Source: Actinidia chinensis
Taxonomy: Eukaryota; Streptophyta; Magnoliopsida; Ericales; Actinidiaceae
Length of the DNA stretch: 19,230 nucleotides
Direction of reading: 5' to 3'
Assembly (NCBI GenBank): GCA_009663005.1
Contig: VIGQ01000663.1
Span: 20,001 to 39,230, forward strand
The position numbers were made by a program, and so were the translations under genes. The notes beneath the pieces are model-generated. The model worked only from the letters and a program-made list of their open reading frames with translations, had not been told where the DNA came from and ran no database searches. This document shows, one piece after another, positions 10,191 through 18,340 of the stretch (the stretch's first letter is position 1; each line of letters begins with the position of its first letter).

Positions 10191-10620
10191 ATGGTCCCCA
10201 TAGGTTTTTTGTGGACTTTGATTTTTGGTCCATACATTTTCAATTCCCACAATTTTAAGACAGCAAGTATAATTTTTTTCTAAAAATATATCGACTGTTC
10301 CCATTTGGACCTGATTAGTCAAGAACAATGCGGTTATCTCCTTATCTTAGTAAAATATCAAAGAACCATCTCCCATAGTTTTGGATTAACTTCACCCTTC
10401 AAAACAAACTTTTGGTCAAATTACACAGACTACCATGTGGTTTCTAAATAAACAAGAAAAACAAACCTATAGTTTTAAATATTCCACAACTACAACTGTT
10501 TTGCATAATGGCCCACAATACCTCCCCTTTACTCAATTTTTTCACTACATAGAAAGGCATTTAGTAAATCACTTTAATAATACAAAAAGTATAATCAAAG
10601 AAAACGAAAGTGTAAAATAT
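10191..10620. other. Repeat-like spacer with 'GGTCCCCATAGG' opening
   Basis: Gene-free stretch. It opens with ATGGTCCCCATAGGTTTTT followed by GGACTTTGATTTTTGGTCC, and at 10416-10440 reads GGTCAAATTACACAGACTACC in two overlapping words. Phrases of this kind ('we do not object to ... the ... flow') are common in plant dispersed repeats, so I suspect transposon-derived DNA. I find no terminal repeats, target duplication or coding domain. The 63-codon frame at 10435 has no recognisable content and is probably chance. Confidence 0.3.
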
Positions 10621-11110
10621 AAGTAGCCTAGATCTTTGGCCGAAAATGAGAAAATACCTTACAGTTAAAAAATATTCAGAATTCTTTTAAAGCAATGATT
10701 AGGAGTCTTGATTTGAATCACACATTCAAAAAAGAACACTCATATGTAGTGTGTTTTTTTTATGCGTACAACTCATTCTCACTCTAAGCATAATGGAGTC
10801 AAGTCTCTTTTCCAACTGTAAGTTTGGTTCAGTATAAAAAGTAAAATAAGAGGGGTTTAAGCTCGTTCTTGAGAGAGAAATTTAAACATGGAGATCCAAC
10901 TAATATATAAATCACGTTTAATATGATATTTTTTTTTTGCTAAAATAAATATAATAATTACGTCTAATTTTTATAAAATTTATATTATTAAAAAGATATC
11001 CACAAGGCCATTTAAAACCGTATGAATACTAAATATTTTCAGTTACACTCTAAAAAATTATGAGTGGGGTTTTCAAAATCAACTCGCCCATTAAAGATCA
11101 TCCGAACACC
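10621..11110. other. AT-rich spacer before NLR copy 3
   Basis: No gene seen. Positions 10735-10770 repeat the ATGTAGTGTGTTTTTTTTATG word of the 80-bp array family, a stray unit. The rest is AT-rich with poly-T and poly-A runs, until NLR-like sequence begins at about 11125. Confidence 0.3.
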
Positions 11111-11124
11111 CCCCTTACCACTCC

Positions 11125-11800
11125 CCCCGAAACCCAAGTGGCTGATGCTATGGGAAGGGGACAAACACGGGATCTGGGTTGAAACAATTGCGAGATAGCA
11201 AGCATAGGACACTGCAGATGCTCTGCGCATCAGTGGCGGCGCAGAAATTTTGCTAGGGGAGACAAATTATCATTTTCAATATAACTTCAATGGACCAATA
11301 GAAAAAAAGAAAAAATATTTTTATATAGTTTTTGTTAGTTCTTGCAAGTCTCTTGCTTTAAAAACTAGAAAAGCACGTCACAAATTGCTTCTAAAGTAAA
11401 GAGAATCAAGTCTAGGCTCAATATTTCTGAGGATATCAGACTTACAGGTGACAACATATATTGTAGATAAGAGCAAGGCTTAAAGGCCCACGTTGATGGA
11501 CAACTCGACCAGTGATGGCCTTTACTTGAAGAAGCTGAGCTTGTGGCATCGAAAAGCCCCATGGGAATGACTCAATTGTTATTGGAGGAGGATCATTGAC
11601 TGGGTGATTTGAACTCGATAGTAGGAATGGGGGGATTGGGTAACACCACCCTCACTAAAAAGGGTTACCAATGATTCAATAGTGAAAGAACATTTCAAAA
11701 CCATGCTTGGATTACCGTTTCAAATCATTAGAGCGAAGAACTCCTACAACGCATGATTTTAGAACTATTTTGAAGAGTTCAAGCAAACCAATCCTAGGGT
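11125..11800 (+). pseudogene. RPM1-like NLR copy 3, truncated fragment
   Basis: Fragment of a third NLR, covering part of the coiled coil and the beginning of the NB-ARC domain. It starts with ADAM-like codons (GCTGATGCTATGGGAAG, 11141-11157), matching 'ADAMEE' of the full copies. It then shows KARHK (about 11370), LLLEEAELVASKKP-like codons (11520-11560) and SIVIGGGS- or LLEEDH-like sequence (11575-11600). The P-loop is VGMGGLGNTTL at 11621-11653, where Lys is replaced by Asn. It continues with a FQNHAWI-like tract (11694-11715) and stops after KQTNPRVE-like codons at about 11800. The 5' start codon, the rest of NB-ARC and all leucine-rich repeats are missing. Foreign sequence lies inside it at about 11232-11345. 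Loss of the ATP-binding Lys plus truncation makes this a genuine pseudogene whatever the read quality. Confidence 0.8.
11232..11345. mobile_element. Transposon-derived insertion inside NLR copy 3
   Basis: The reading of the NLR coiled coil breaks at about 11232 and resumes at about 11346 (TCTCTTGCTTTAAAAACTAG, equivalent to the IKSLKAR region of copies 1 and 2). The inserted ~110 bases open with AGTGGCGGCGCAGAAATTTT then GCTAGGGGAGAC, a phrase close to one I know from many plant dispersed repeats ('AGTGGCGGAGCCAGAAATTT'). The rest is AT-rich. It is probably a truncated remnant. No clear target duplication was found, and the superfamily is not assigned. Confidence 0.4.
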
Positions 11801-12050
11801 GGAATCTTGAGCAGAAAGGGCTTGCGACTTAATTGCGATAAAATTCATGGCGGTGGCAGGATGAAAGGGGCAGTTGCTCATCTAAAGGAGGAGACTCTGT
11901 CTTTGCTTACTACGAGATCTCAGAGGCAAGAGGTCGGAGAAAAGCTACGTGATTTCCGAGACGTTCCTCATTATCTCTACATTTCAAGTAAATTTGTTGT
12001 GTGTTTTTTACCTCACAAAAAGTGATATTTTAAATTAAAGAATAGGAAAT
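11801..12050. other. Unrecognised segment after NLR copy 3
   Basis: NLR similarity ends at about 11800. A 72-codon plus-strand frame (11807-12025) reads through a basic, Lys/Arg- and Glu-rich stretch with AVAHLKEETLSLL-like residues. I do not recognise it, and its composition looks more coding-like than the neighbourhood. It may be an exon fragment of another gene captured at the NLR breakpoint, or chance. Confidence that it is a gene is low. Confidence 0.2.
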
Positions 12051-12389
12051 AGTTTCACAAAACAATTGCAAAGATGATATCTTTAGACCAATGCATGATA
12101 CCAAAAATCAACTACTAGAAGTTGGCACTCTTCTAACAAGAATCCGCTTGAATGCTACAAAGACAAACCAACATAAATGGAAAAGTTTCTTCATTGGATC
12201 AATACACTACAACTCCCACAATCAAAAAGACGAATGATAAAACATTATCCCACAAAATTCCGATCTGAAAGTGTCTCCCCACCACTTAGCCTAAACATTA
12301 AACACAACACACCCATAATTTCAAAATCAAACTACCCCCACTCTACTCAATTTCTCCACATAATTCGGGTTATTCAACTGCCACATTCC

Positions 12390-12660
12390 TAACCACAGTT
12401 CCGCGTCAATCCATAATTGCAAAAGCTAGGTTTTCAAATCTAGACCTATTGGATTGATCAACATACACCACCCTTAACCCATCAACGAACGTGAAATAAA
12501 CACCCACATGGACATCATAAAAATACAGAAGTCATAACACTAAAATTAGAAGCCAATAATTTTAACCCATAGTTCAAAAGCTAGGTTTTCGGATCTAAGA
12601 CCCATAATCAACAACATCAACCCTTAACCCATCAACAAAATTGTGCCATCAACACCAAAC
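12390..12660. repeat. Diverged direct duplication, two units ~150 bp apart
   Basis: AAAAGCTAGGTTTTCAAATC at 12420 recurs as AAAAGCTAGGTTTTCGGATC at 12577. After each comes GACC..AT, a CAACATACACC or CAACATCAACC tract, then the identical CCCTTAACCCATCAAC (12472 and 12617). The two units are about 150 bp long and lie head to tail inside the putative minus-strand intron. They look like a local tandem duplication followed by divergence; no function is evident. Confidence 0.55.
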
Positions 12661-12894
12661 AAATACCTTATCTAAATACATAATCTTTAAAACTACAATT
12701 AGAAGGCAAAAAGTGCCAGATCTCCAAATGGTGTGTGTGTACGTAGAAGAAAAGTTAATTTAGGGATAGTTACCGAAAATGGATTGACTTGTTCATCCTC
12801 AAAGGGTTCGGAATCGTGCCGGTATTCATGAACGTCTCTTCTTTAGAATCCCAACATTTCGCAAGAAAAGCCTCCGAAGCAGATTGGTCAGATT

Positions 12895-12919
12895 GAGAGA
12901 GAGAGAGGAGAGAGAGAGA
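12895..12919. repeat. GA microsatellite
   Basis: Run of GA dinucleotides interrupted once (GAGAGAGAGAGAGG then AGAGAGAGAGA). On the minus strand it is a CT run just upstream of the putative first exon. Such CT runs are frequent in plant 5' leaders. Confidence 0.9.
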
Positions 12920-13129
12920 TTTTTTTTGTTTGTTGAGTATGCGCAAAAAAATTTTTGCAACCTTGGAGTGCTGTTGCGCAAAGCGGGATGGATGTGGCTT
13001 TATTATGTTTACGTCCTTCAGTTTACTGGGGAGCTTCTTAAATTCATACTCTTCCTTCTCATTTTCGTAAGGACTCCCAACAAAAATTATTTTCATATAA
13101 TCTTATTAATAGTAAGTAATTTGTGAGAT

Positions 13130-14030
13130 GTACAAGACTATGAAGTGCTTAAAAATAGAAAAAATTTGTTTTATAATTCTTGAAAAAATTAATTATTCAT
13201 CGGAAGTCTTACTTCAACATAACATGAAGGTAAAGCACCCTGGTATAAAAACAAGGAGATAAAGTGAATTTGGTGTTTTAATTTAAGTAGCTTCTAAAAT
13301 TTAATCATTTTTAATTTAGTATTAAATCTCTCCTCTTTTATCACATCATAATTATAGGAAACATCCACAATAAATGCAATACACCTCGTAATATAGAAAA
13401 TTAGCTTACCTAGATTGGCCTTTGTATAATATATTGTACAAGTTCCTAAAAAAAAATAAAAATATCGAATTATAAACCTTCCCACTCAACAACCGCCTTA
13501 CTAACCTTAACTGTAAATTAATAAAGAGAATCAAATGAAAATAGAATATGTGATTATTGGACATTTCTTTACCAAGAAAAAATTTTTTTTGATTAATTCC
13601 AAGCGTAGATGCGACTAAAAAAATAAAGTAGTGGTCAGATTACTATTATTTTGTTACATATTATTTTTATAATGTGATTTGCCCCGTAAATGACACCCCT
13701 GCCTATTGACGCAAATGTACAACAATGTCATTGCATCCAGCTTGCCTCACAAAAAAACTTTCAAACAATAGAAGCATAAAAGGCCTATCAAAAAACAGAA
13801 TAGAGAAGAATTAAACTCGTAACTTAAAAAATATTCTAAACTCTACTCAGTATTCAAGTGCGAACAATTTTTTTTAACACACAACGTATCTTTTTTTACC
13901 AATCCAGAAAGTTTTTTTTAATTGACTATATAGATTTATTTTTTATTCGTAACACGATTCAAATAGGAAAAATGGTGTTGTTCAGCCTCGTGGAAAAAAA
14001 AAAGTACAATCTCCATATTTAGGATCCCCC
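13130..14030. other. Gene-free AT-rich spacer
   Basis: No coding, RNA or mobile-element signature found. It is composed of AT-rich DNA with many poly-A and poly-T tracts. The 63-codon minus frame at 13294-13485 is Tyr/Phe/Ile-rich and follows base composition, so it is not a gene. The spacer ends where the GC content rises into the helicase promoter. Confidence 0.4.
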
Positions 14031-14033
14031 CTC

Positions 14034-14307
14034 AGGCCCAAAAATGGTATTTTCACCGATCCATTTTTGCCTGGCTGGTAAAACCGGGTGAGAAGCCCAA
14101 CCCAGAAAAGCTCGTATATGGAGGAGCTCCACAAGAAAGGGGCTCACTAACAAAACCCTAGACGGCAAAAACCCTGAAAATCAGCTTCGAGCACTCATTA
14201 CCCTCTTGAAGCTCTTCGATTTGCTTTTGCTCAGCCTAAGCTTGAAGAGAAACAGCTCGAGTTGAGAAGAGAAAGAAGAAGAGAGAGGAAGGGGAAGAGG
14301 ATGAAGA
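14034..14307 (+). promoter_or_regulatory. Promoter and 5' leader with site II motifs and telo-boxes
   Basis: Immediately upstream of the helicase-like gene lie GGCCCA at 14035-14040 and AGCCCA at 14094-14099 (reverse TGGGCC and TGGGCT, site II type). They are followed by a telo-box AAACCCTA at 14153-14160 and a second AAAAACCCT at 14167-14175. Site II plus telo-box is the known arrangement of plant genes for ribosomal proteins and ribosome biogenesis, which fits the gene downstream. The leader is GA-rich (AGAAGAGAAAGAAGAAGAGA near 14263). The first suitable start is ATGGGTCGGTCTGG at 14308. The transcription start is not identified. Confidence 0.5.
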
Positions 14308-14415
14308 ATGGGTCGGTCTGGCTGTGTTGAGGGACTGAAAACAGTAAAGAAGAAGAGAAGGACTGTTGGGACATGGTTTGGGCTTGATGTGATGAAGAAT
14401 GTGAGTTGTTAATGG

Positions 14416-14700
14416 GTAAGGTGAAATTGGTAAAAAGAACAACAAGAAGAAGAAACATAAGGAGGAGAGAGAAGATGACGAAAGAGTTTGAATAGTGGCC
14501 AGATATGTGATGGGAAACAGAAAAAATGATGTAATTGTTCAGGAAAGGGCCTCTTCATGGGTCCAATGAAATTGGTAAGAAGAAGAAGAATAGAACAAAA
14601 TAGGAGGGAGAGAAGATAAGAATTTGAATGATGGGCTGGTTTTTATGATGCCCAGAAGGAAGGAAAATTCTTGATAGGTCAAGTGAAGAATGAGATTGAG
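14416..14700 (+). repeat. Duplicated Lys/Glu-rich segment in the helicase N-terminus
   Basis: AATGGGTAAGGTGAAATTGG, then AAGAAGAAG and GAGGAGAGAGAAGATGACG (14409-14482), recurs as ATGGGTCCAATGAAATTGG, then AAGAAGAAGAAG and GGGAGAGAAGATAAG (14555-14620). A weaker third version is TCAAGTGAAGAATGAGATTG at 14678. Spacing is about 125-145 bp. Low-complexity charged tails of this family expand by such duplications, and they do not affect the helicase core. Confidence 0.5.
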
Positions 14701-15121
14701 GAGAGAGAAAGTTGCAGTGGTGTTGTGGGGTCTGAGAAGGATATAAAAGAAATCAAAATACTCTGCATTGAAATCTTTTGCAGAGTTGGGCTTCCTAAAA
14801 GTGTTGGAGAGCTGCAAAAGTTTCGACAACGGTCGCACATTCCTCCCATCTTGGCCTTTCTTGTTGAACCGAGCAATTTTATTGGGATTCAGCAAAGGGG
14901 TCCGGTATTGCCATTGGTGTGGATAATTCATTATTGTCTTATGGCTAATGCAATATTGTTGTATGGGCATGTGTCTTATTGTCTTGTGATTCAGGAAGAC
15001 ATTGCATTTGGGGTCCGGCTATATGCATGTTTTGCAGAAGCGAAAAAATAGGCATCAAACAAAGGTAAATCATTATGCCTTGTGCTTTCTCCATCAAGAG
15101 AGCTAGCTCAACAAGAATCTG

Positions 15122-16250
15122 GTTGTTGTCTTAAATTTTGTGTTAACAACTTGCTTATTTATATGGAATGTACGCTTTTACTTTCTTACTGTTCTCATTT
15201 TCGACTAACTTCCTGCTTTCGCAAAAAAATTAAAATTGATTGGATAAGTCCACAGCATAGCTGAAACTGAAAATTGAGAAACGGCAGAACTGAGCTCCTC
15301 TTTTAGTTCTTTACTTATTCTTTTTATTTCTATTTATTTTGGAATAACTACAACCGACTTCCCTGGTCTTTTGGAGTGATAAAATTAGAATCATTTGGCG
15401 AGAGTCGTTATAGATACCTTTCTAATAGTCATGATCTTTAAAAAAAACCAAAGAAACCTTTTACTTCTTCTGTCAAACTGTTTTATTGGAGGCGTTTTAA
15501 ATGACTTTTTTGCGGTTCTTTAGGTGTGTGTGTGTATGGCTAAGAGGGAACCCATTGTGGGTATGAATGGCTGGTCTTAAACAGGCTACGTGTCTTGCCA
15601 TGCTTGATCTCTTTATTTTATTTTCTACCAGACATGCAACTATACGTTGCAGAGCCGTTTCCAACATCCCAGACATGGTGGTATGAGACAGTATTTTTGA
15701 AACGTTGTTGAAAATAAGAAAGGGAAACTTTTTTAATTTTTGAGCATACAAACTTTGGCCCCTTGACCTGCTTCATCTTGAGGGTGCCCGAAATTTGGTT
15801 AAGAGGAGGGCGGAGCGAGGGGCCCAAACCAACTGTTGCTAACGGTGGATGGAAGGGACAAACCTGGTATGTGCTGCTAAAGTCGTGTTCATGTATTCTT
15901 TGCACACTGCCTTGAACGAGAGAGAGAGAGGAGTTTAGATTCACATATTGAGATAGAGAGTAGAGAGAGAAGCAGCGAGAGAGAGACCCCGACTGTCGGC
16001 CCAAGACGATGGAGGGGAACAGATCCCAAACCTGGTATTCTGCGCAGGCTGCGTATGTATGCTTTGCAAATTACTCTCGAACAAGAGAGAGAAGAGTGTT
16101 AGATAGCGGTATTAGCTGCAGTATTAGTTATCTCTTCTTTATCAAAGACTTTATACTATTTCTGCTGTTTTCGTTTTCCTCAGGCCTAGGTGATAAATTT
16201 ACACCATATAAGTGATTGAAAAGATTGAACTTCATTTCGGGCGGTCATAG
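15122..16250 (+). other. Intron or lost-exon region of the helicase gene
   Basis: In intact relatives this interval would carry motifs GG, Ib, II (DEAD) and III (SAT). I see only weak candidates. TTTAG then GTGTGTGTGTGTATGGC (15519-15540) could echo an acceptor and SVCVYGG. TTTGGCCCCTTGACCTGC (15754-15771) could echo TWPLD after the SAT motif. Neither is secure. The rest is T-rich, intron-like DNA plus a GT run at 15523-15536, and it contains the GA-flanked direct repeat listed separately. Confidence 0.35.
15849..16097. repeat. Direct repeat of ~85 bp ending in GA microsatellites
   Basis: ATGGAAGGGACAAACCTGG at 15849 continues through TTCATGTATTCTTTGCA to CTTGAACGAGAGAGAGAGAG at about 15930. 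ATGGAGGGGAACAGATCCC at 16009 continues through CGTATGTATGCTTTGCAAAT to CTCGAACAAGAGAGAGAAG at about 16097. The pair is offset by about 160 bases, in the same orientation, with a further GA-rich tract between (15952-15986). It looks like a local duplication inside the helicase locus. No coding role is seen. Confidence 0.6.
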
Positions 16251-17231
16251 GTTCGGGGATTTAGCTGCCAACCATGATGTCATGCACATAGTGGAGGTGG
16301 TTGTCGGTTTGCAAAAATGGCCCCTGATGCAGGCTATTTTATTGTCAGATAATTTTGTTTACATATGGATGAAGGCAGTTTGTGTTATACTTCTTTATTT
16401 GTAGGTCTTGCGGACTGATTCATGTGATGAGCGTTTGGTCTCTTGTTGAGAAGTACATAAATCAAAAGGTATGTGTTGCTAGGTTTGCACCATTATTTCC
16501 CTCTAAAATTGGTTTATAGGAGATGTGGGATGAATATTCTTCTTTACTCAACGGTTTGTCCAAAATGAGCCAAAATGAACGACAATTTTTTCCCCCCCAA
16601 AATCTTGCTTTCTCACTGCTGGTACTTGATGAAGGCGGTGTTATTTCAGTTGACAAATTGTCTAATTTGGAATTTCATGCTAGGTCATGTTTATTTAGTA
16701 GAATGATGTAATATATCCTTTCTTTATCCTGTCCATGTTAGTAGAATAGAAGTTCTTGAATAACTCTCCACTTGCTCATGTCGGTACTAGATGAATGCTT
16801 TTTTTCTTTTTTTGTTGTTATTTACTTTGCAATAGCTATTTTCTGTTGAAATGTCCCAACATGTTAGTTTGGCGTCTCTAGCTTTCTATAAACCTCATGT
16901 TCCCCTCTCCAATATTGAGGTTTTTAGGGAAATAGGGATGGTTGGGCATGAAAAGATTCTAATTTCATGTAGTTCCATCGTTTTAGTTAGTAGAATGTTT
17001 AGCGTATTCTTTCTGATCATATTTGAGAGATTGGGCAGTGTCCCCTGCTGACATAGTGCCTGAATTGTGGTGGCCACATTTGTTTAGAACAGGTATTGTT
17101 TTTTGTTTTGTAACAAAGAAGGAAGCAGCCCGTGTGAAAAATATGCTGCAGGAAGGTAGTTCTTTCCTGTCTTACAAAGGTTCTGTTCGGTTTATTGAGC
17201 TAATGAACAGCTGTTGTGAAAACTACTGTTC

Positions 17232-17295
17232 TAAATATATATAAATATGTATATTTATTATTATACATATATATATGTTATATATACATATATAG
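17232..17295. repeat. AT-rich microsatellite
   Basis: Imperfect run of TA with embedded TATG and TATTATTA variants, about 64 bases, just downstream of the last recognisable helicase exon. Such tracts are prone to slippage and breakage and may mark where the 3' part of the gene was lost. Confidence 0.8.
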
Positions 17296-17299
17296 GTTT

Positions 17300-17760
17300 T
17301 GTTTTGCCAAATAAAAAGTAACGGGGGCAAAATCAGTGAGGCATCCTGCGAAGTATGGTTTATTTATATATATTTTGTTTTGTTTGATTTAGTGCTTTAC
17401 AATTTAGTGAGGCAATAATCACATAAATTTTATTCTGTAGTGCAATTTTGATTATTGAGTTCCGCTTTGTTACTGTGATGAATTTGTGCTTGTCAGCCCT
17501 CATGTGCCTTGCACTAGTCTAAAACGACTTGGAATTTTAATAAATATTTTTGTTGATTCATTTTTAAAATCGTTTGTGAATAATTTTTAAAAAATTATTT
17601 GTTTTAAGTTTTTCAATTTTTTGTTGATTCTTTTTATAAAAAAAAACACATTTTGAAAGAATATCTTCAAATATTAAAAAATTAAATCTTCAATAAGATA
17701 AATAATATATTAAATGATACATATATTTTTAAAATAATTTCTAAAAATCTTTTCTGTAAA
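17300..17760. other. AT-rich stretch without gene
   Basis: No helicase exon is convincing here. A tract GGCAAAATCAGTGAGGCATC (17328-17347) follows an AG (17294-17295) and could be a decayed HGDKAQ-like exon, but similarity is too weak to call. The remainder is TTTTTAAAAAT-type sequence with no recognisable feature. Confidence 0.35.
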
Positions 17761-17764
17761 TTGT

Positions 17765-18110
17765 TTCGAAAACTCGCCAAAACCAGCTTAAGACTAGTTC
17801 TAGTTGGTTCTATGGAAATTCTTATTTTGATACAAGGTGGTTGTCATGCAAATTATTAGTAAAATGATTAAAAACTTCATGCTTATGAAATTATTTTAAA
17901 CACCTCTCCATTGAGGTGATATTATTTTGATTATTCTCTCAAAACATACAAGTGAAGAGCGATTTTCCCTTATTTTCCCACAGATCTTTGAGTCCCTATT
18001 CATTTCCAGCCTACACTCGTCAATCTTTGACTTGTCTTCCATTAAAGTTGGGTAGGGAAAATATGCTAACCACGTGAAGTCCTTCAGCTCAATGCAAATT
18101 GAGGGTAGTG
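17765..18110. repeat. Dispersed repeat, copy B
   Basis: Second copy of the repeat seen from 3725. It joins the left part (AAAACTCGCCAAAACCAGC, TTGATACAAGGTGGTTGTC) directly to the right part (ATGCTTATGAAATTATTTTA, CACCTCTCC, AACATACAAGTGAAGAGCG), lacking about 700 bases present in copy A. At about 17984-17998 it shows the site CAGATCTTTGAGTCC without the MITE that sits in copy A (AGGTCTTA before the MITE, TTAAGAGT after). It runs into the beginning of an 80-bp unit (18087-18103) and is then cut by the MITE at 18118-18340. Confidence 0.6.
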
Positions 18111-18117
18111 CAATATA

Positions 18118-18340
18118 GGGTAATGCTAGGGGTACAACATATAGAAACACCCCAAATGCAACACCTGTTGAATTGGCTAGGTGTAGGTGTACAAACCATT
18201 AGCACCCCAACTGCAACACATGTTGATTGGATGGGTGGTGGAGTGAAAGGACAGGGTGGACCTCAACCCAGCACAATTAAATGCTAATCTCATCAGGTGT
18301 GCATTTGGGGTGCTATATAGTTGTACTCATAGCATTTCCC
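18118..18340. mobile_element. Short MITE of 223 bp with ~40-bp terminal inverted repeats
   Basis: The left end GGGTAATGCTAGGGGTACAA continues to CACCCCAAATGCA. The reverse complement of the right end is GGGAAATGCTATGAGTACAA, continuing to GCACCCCAAATGCA. The match extends over roughly 40 bases with few differences. Flanks are GCAATATA (18110-18117) and GGCAAATATA (18341-18350), an imperfect 8-9 bp target duplication that would fit Mutator-like or hAT superfamilies. The left subterminal part is duplicated internally: GTACAACATATAGAAACACC at 18132 and GTACAAACCATTAGCACCCC at 18189, each followed by CTGCAACAC or ATGCAACAC and then TGTTG. No coding capacity. Confidence 0.75.

Larger units (their letters stand above)
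12000..12930 (-). other. Possible 5' end of an unidentified gene (first exon plus intron), minus strand
   Basis: Read on the minus strand, a CT-rich leader (reverse of the GA run at 12895-12919) is followed by about 100 bases with open frames. These include a short frame from ATG near 12829 (MNTGTIPNPLRMNKSIHF). They end at a GT donor, CG|GTAACT (GT at 12773-12772). About 620 bases downstream is a good acceptor, TTTGTCTTTGTAG (AG at 12156-12155), followed by HSSGFLLEECQLLVV-like codons. The intervening sequence is T-rich on this strand, as plant introns are, with GATCTGGCA-type text often seen in 5' UTR introns. The products are unrecognised, and no transcript evidence can be read from sequence. 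It may be chance. Confidence 0.2.
14308..17155 (+). pseudogene. RH5-like: RH5/DBP3-like DEAD-box RNA helicase, broken and incomplete
   Basis: Remnant of a nucleolar DEAD-box ATP-dependent RNA helicase of the plant RH5 (yeast Dbp3) family, which acts in 60S ribosome assembly. Exon 1 (14308-14904): MGRS start; Lys/Glu-rich tail with KKKKHKEEREDDE (14436-14480, one shift); Q-motif region with LPKSVGELQKF, SWPFLL and IGIAK. The P-loop GSGKT is split: exon 1 ends TCCG before GTATTG, and exon 2 opens AAGACATTG after TTCAG (14991-14994). Exon 2 (14995-15121) carries motif Ia as LCLVLSPSRELAQQ (15073-15114). Later pieces: IGSGDLAANHDVMHIVE ending 16296 before GTGG; VLRTDSCDERLVSLLEKYINQK at 16405-16468 between AG and GTATGT; VLFF then KKEAARVKNMLQE at 17093-17155 before GTAGTT. 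I could not find DEAD, SAT, or the C-terminal RGLD and HRIGRTGR motifs. Middle exons are absent or unreadable and the 3' end is gone. Small indels break exon 1. Conserved splice sites suggest recent loss or partly sequencing error. Confidence 0.8.

Noticed and set aside
12770..13096. 108-codon minus-strand frame as one protein
   Set aside because: It runs through the CT microsatellite and AT-rich upstream DNA. Only its last part resembles an exon, so I kept just a low-confidence first-exon call.
14881..14930. Degenerate P-loop (GSGIA) in the helicase
   Set aside because: The apparent loss of KT disappears once an intron with GT at 14905 and AG at 14994 is recognised; KT begins the next exon.
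14539..14970. 143-codon minus-strand frame, the longest in the window
   Set aside because: It lies antisense to the helicase exon 1, whose plus-strand motifs (LPKSVGELQKF, SWPFLL, IGIAK) explain the sequence. Its low-complexity Ser/Leu/Phe content follows from the GA-rich plus strand.
15618..16004. 128-codon minus-strand frame
   Set aside because: It overlaps the direct repeat and GA tracts in the helicase intron region; Ser/Leu-rich content reflects CT repeats, and no domain is visible.
16009..16060. RSQTWYSAQAAYV frame as the SAT exon (VMFSATWP)
   Set aside because: Resemblance is superficial, and the sequence recurs at 15849 as part of a direct repeat.
16523..16711. LLVLDEGG in a 62-codon frame as the DEAD motif of the helicase
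   Set aside because: It lies after the DLAANHD and LLEKY exons, which in RH5 follow the DEAD motif, so the order is wrong. It sits between a donor at 16469 and an acceptor at 17092 and is better read as intron.
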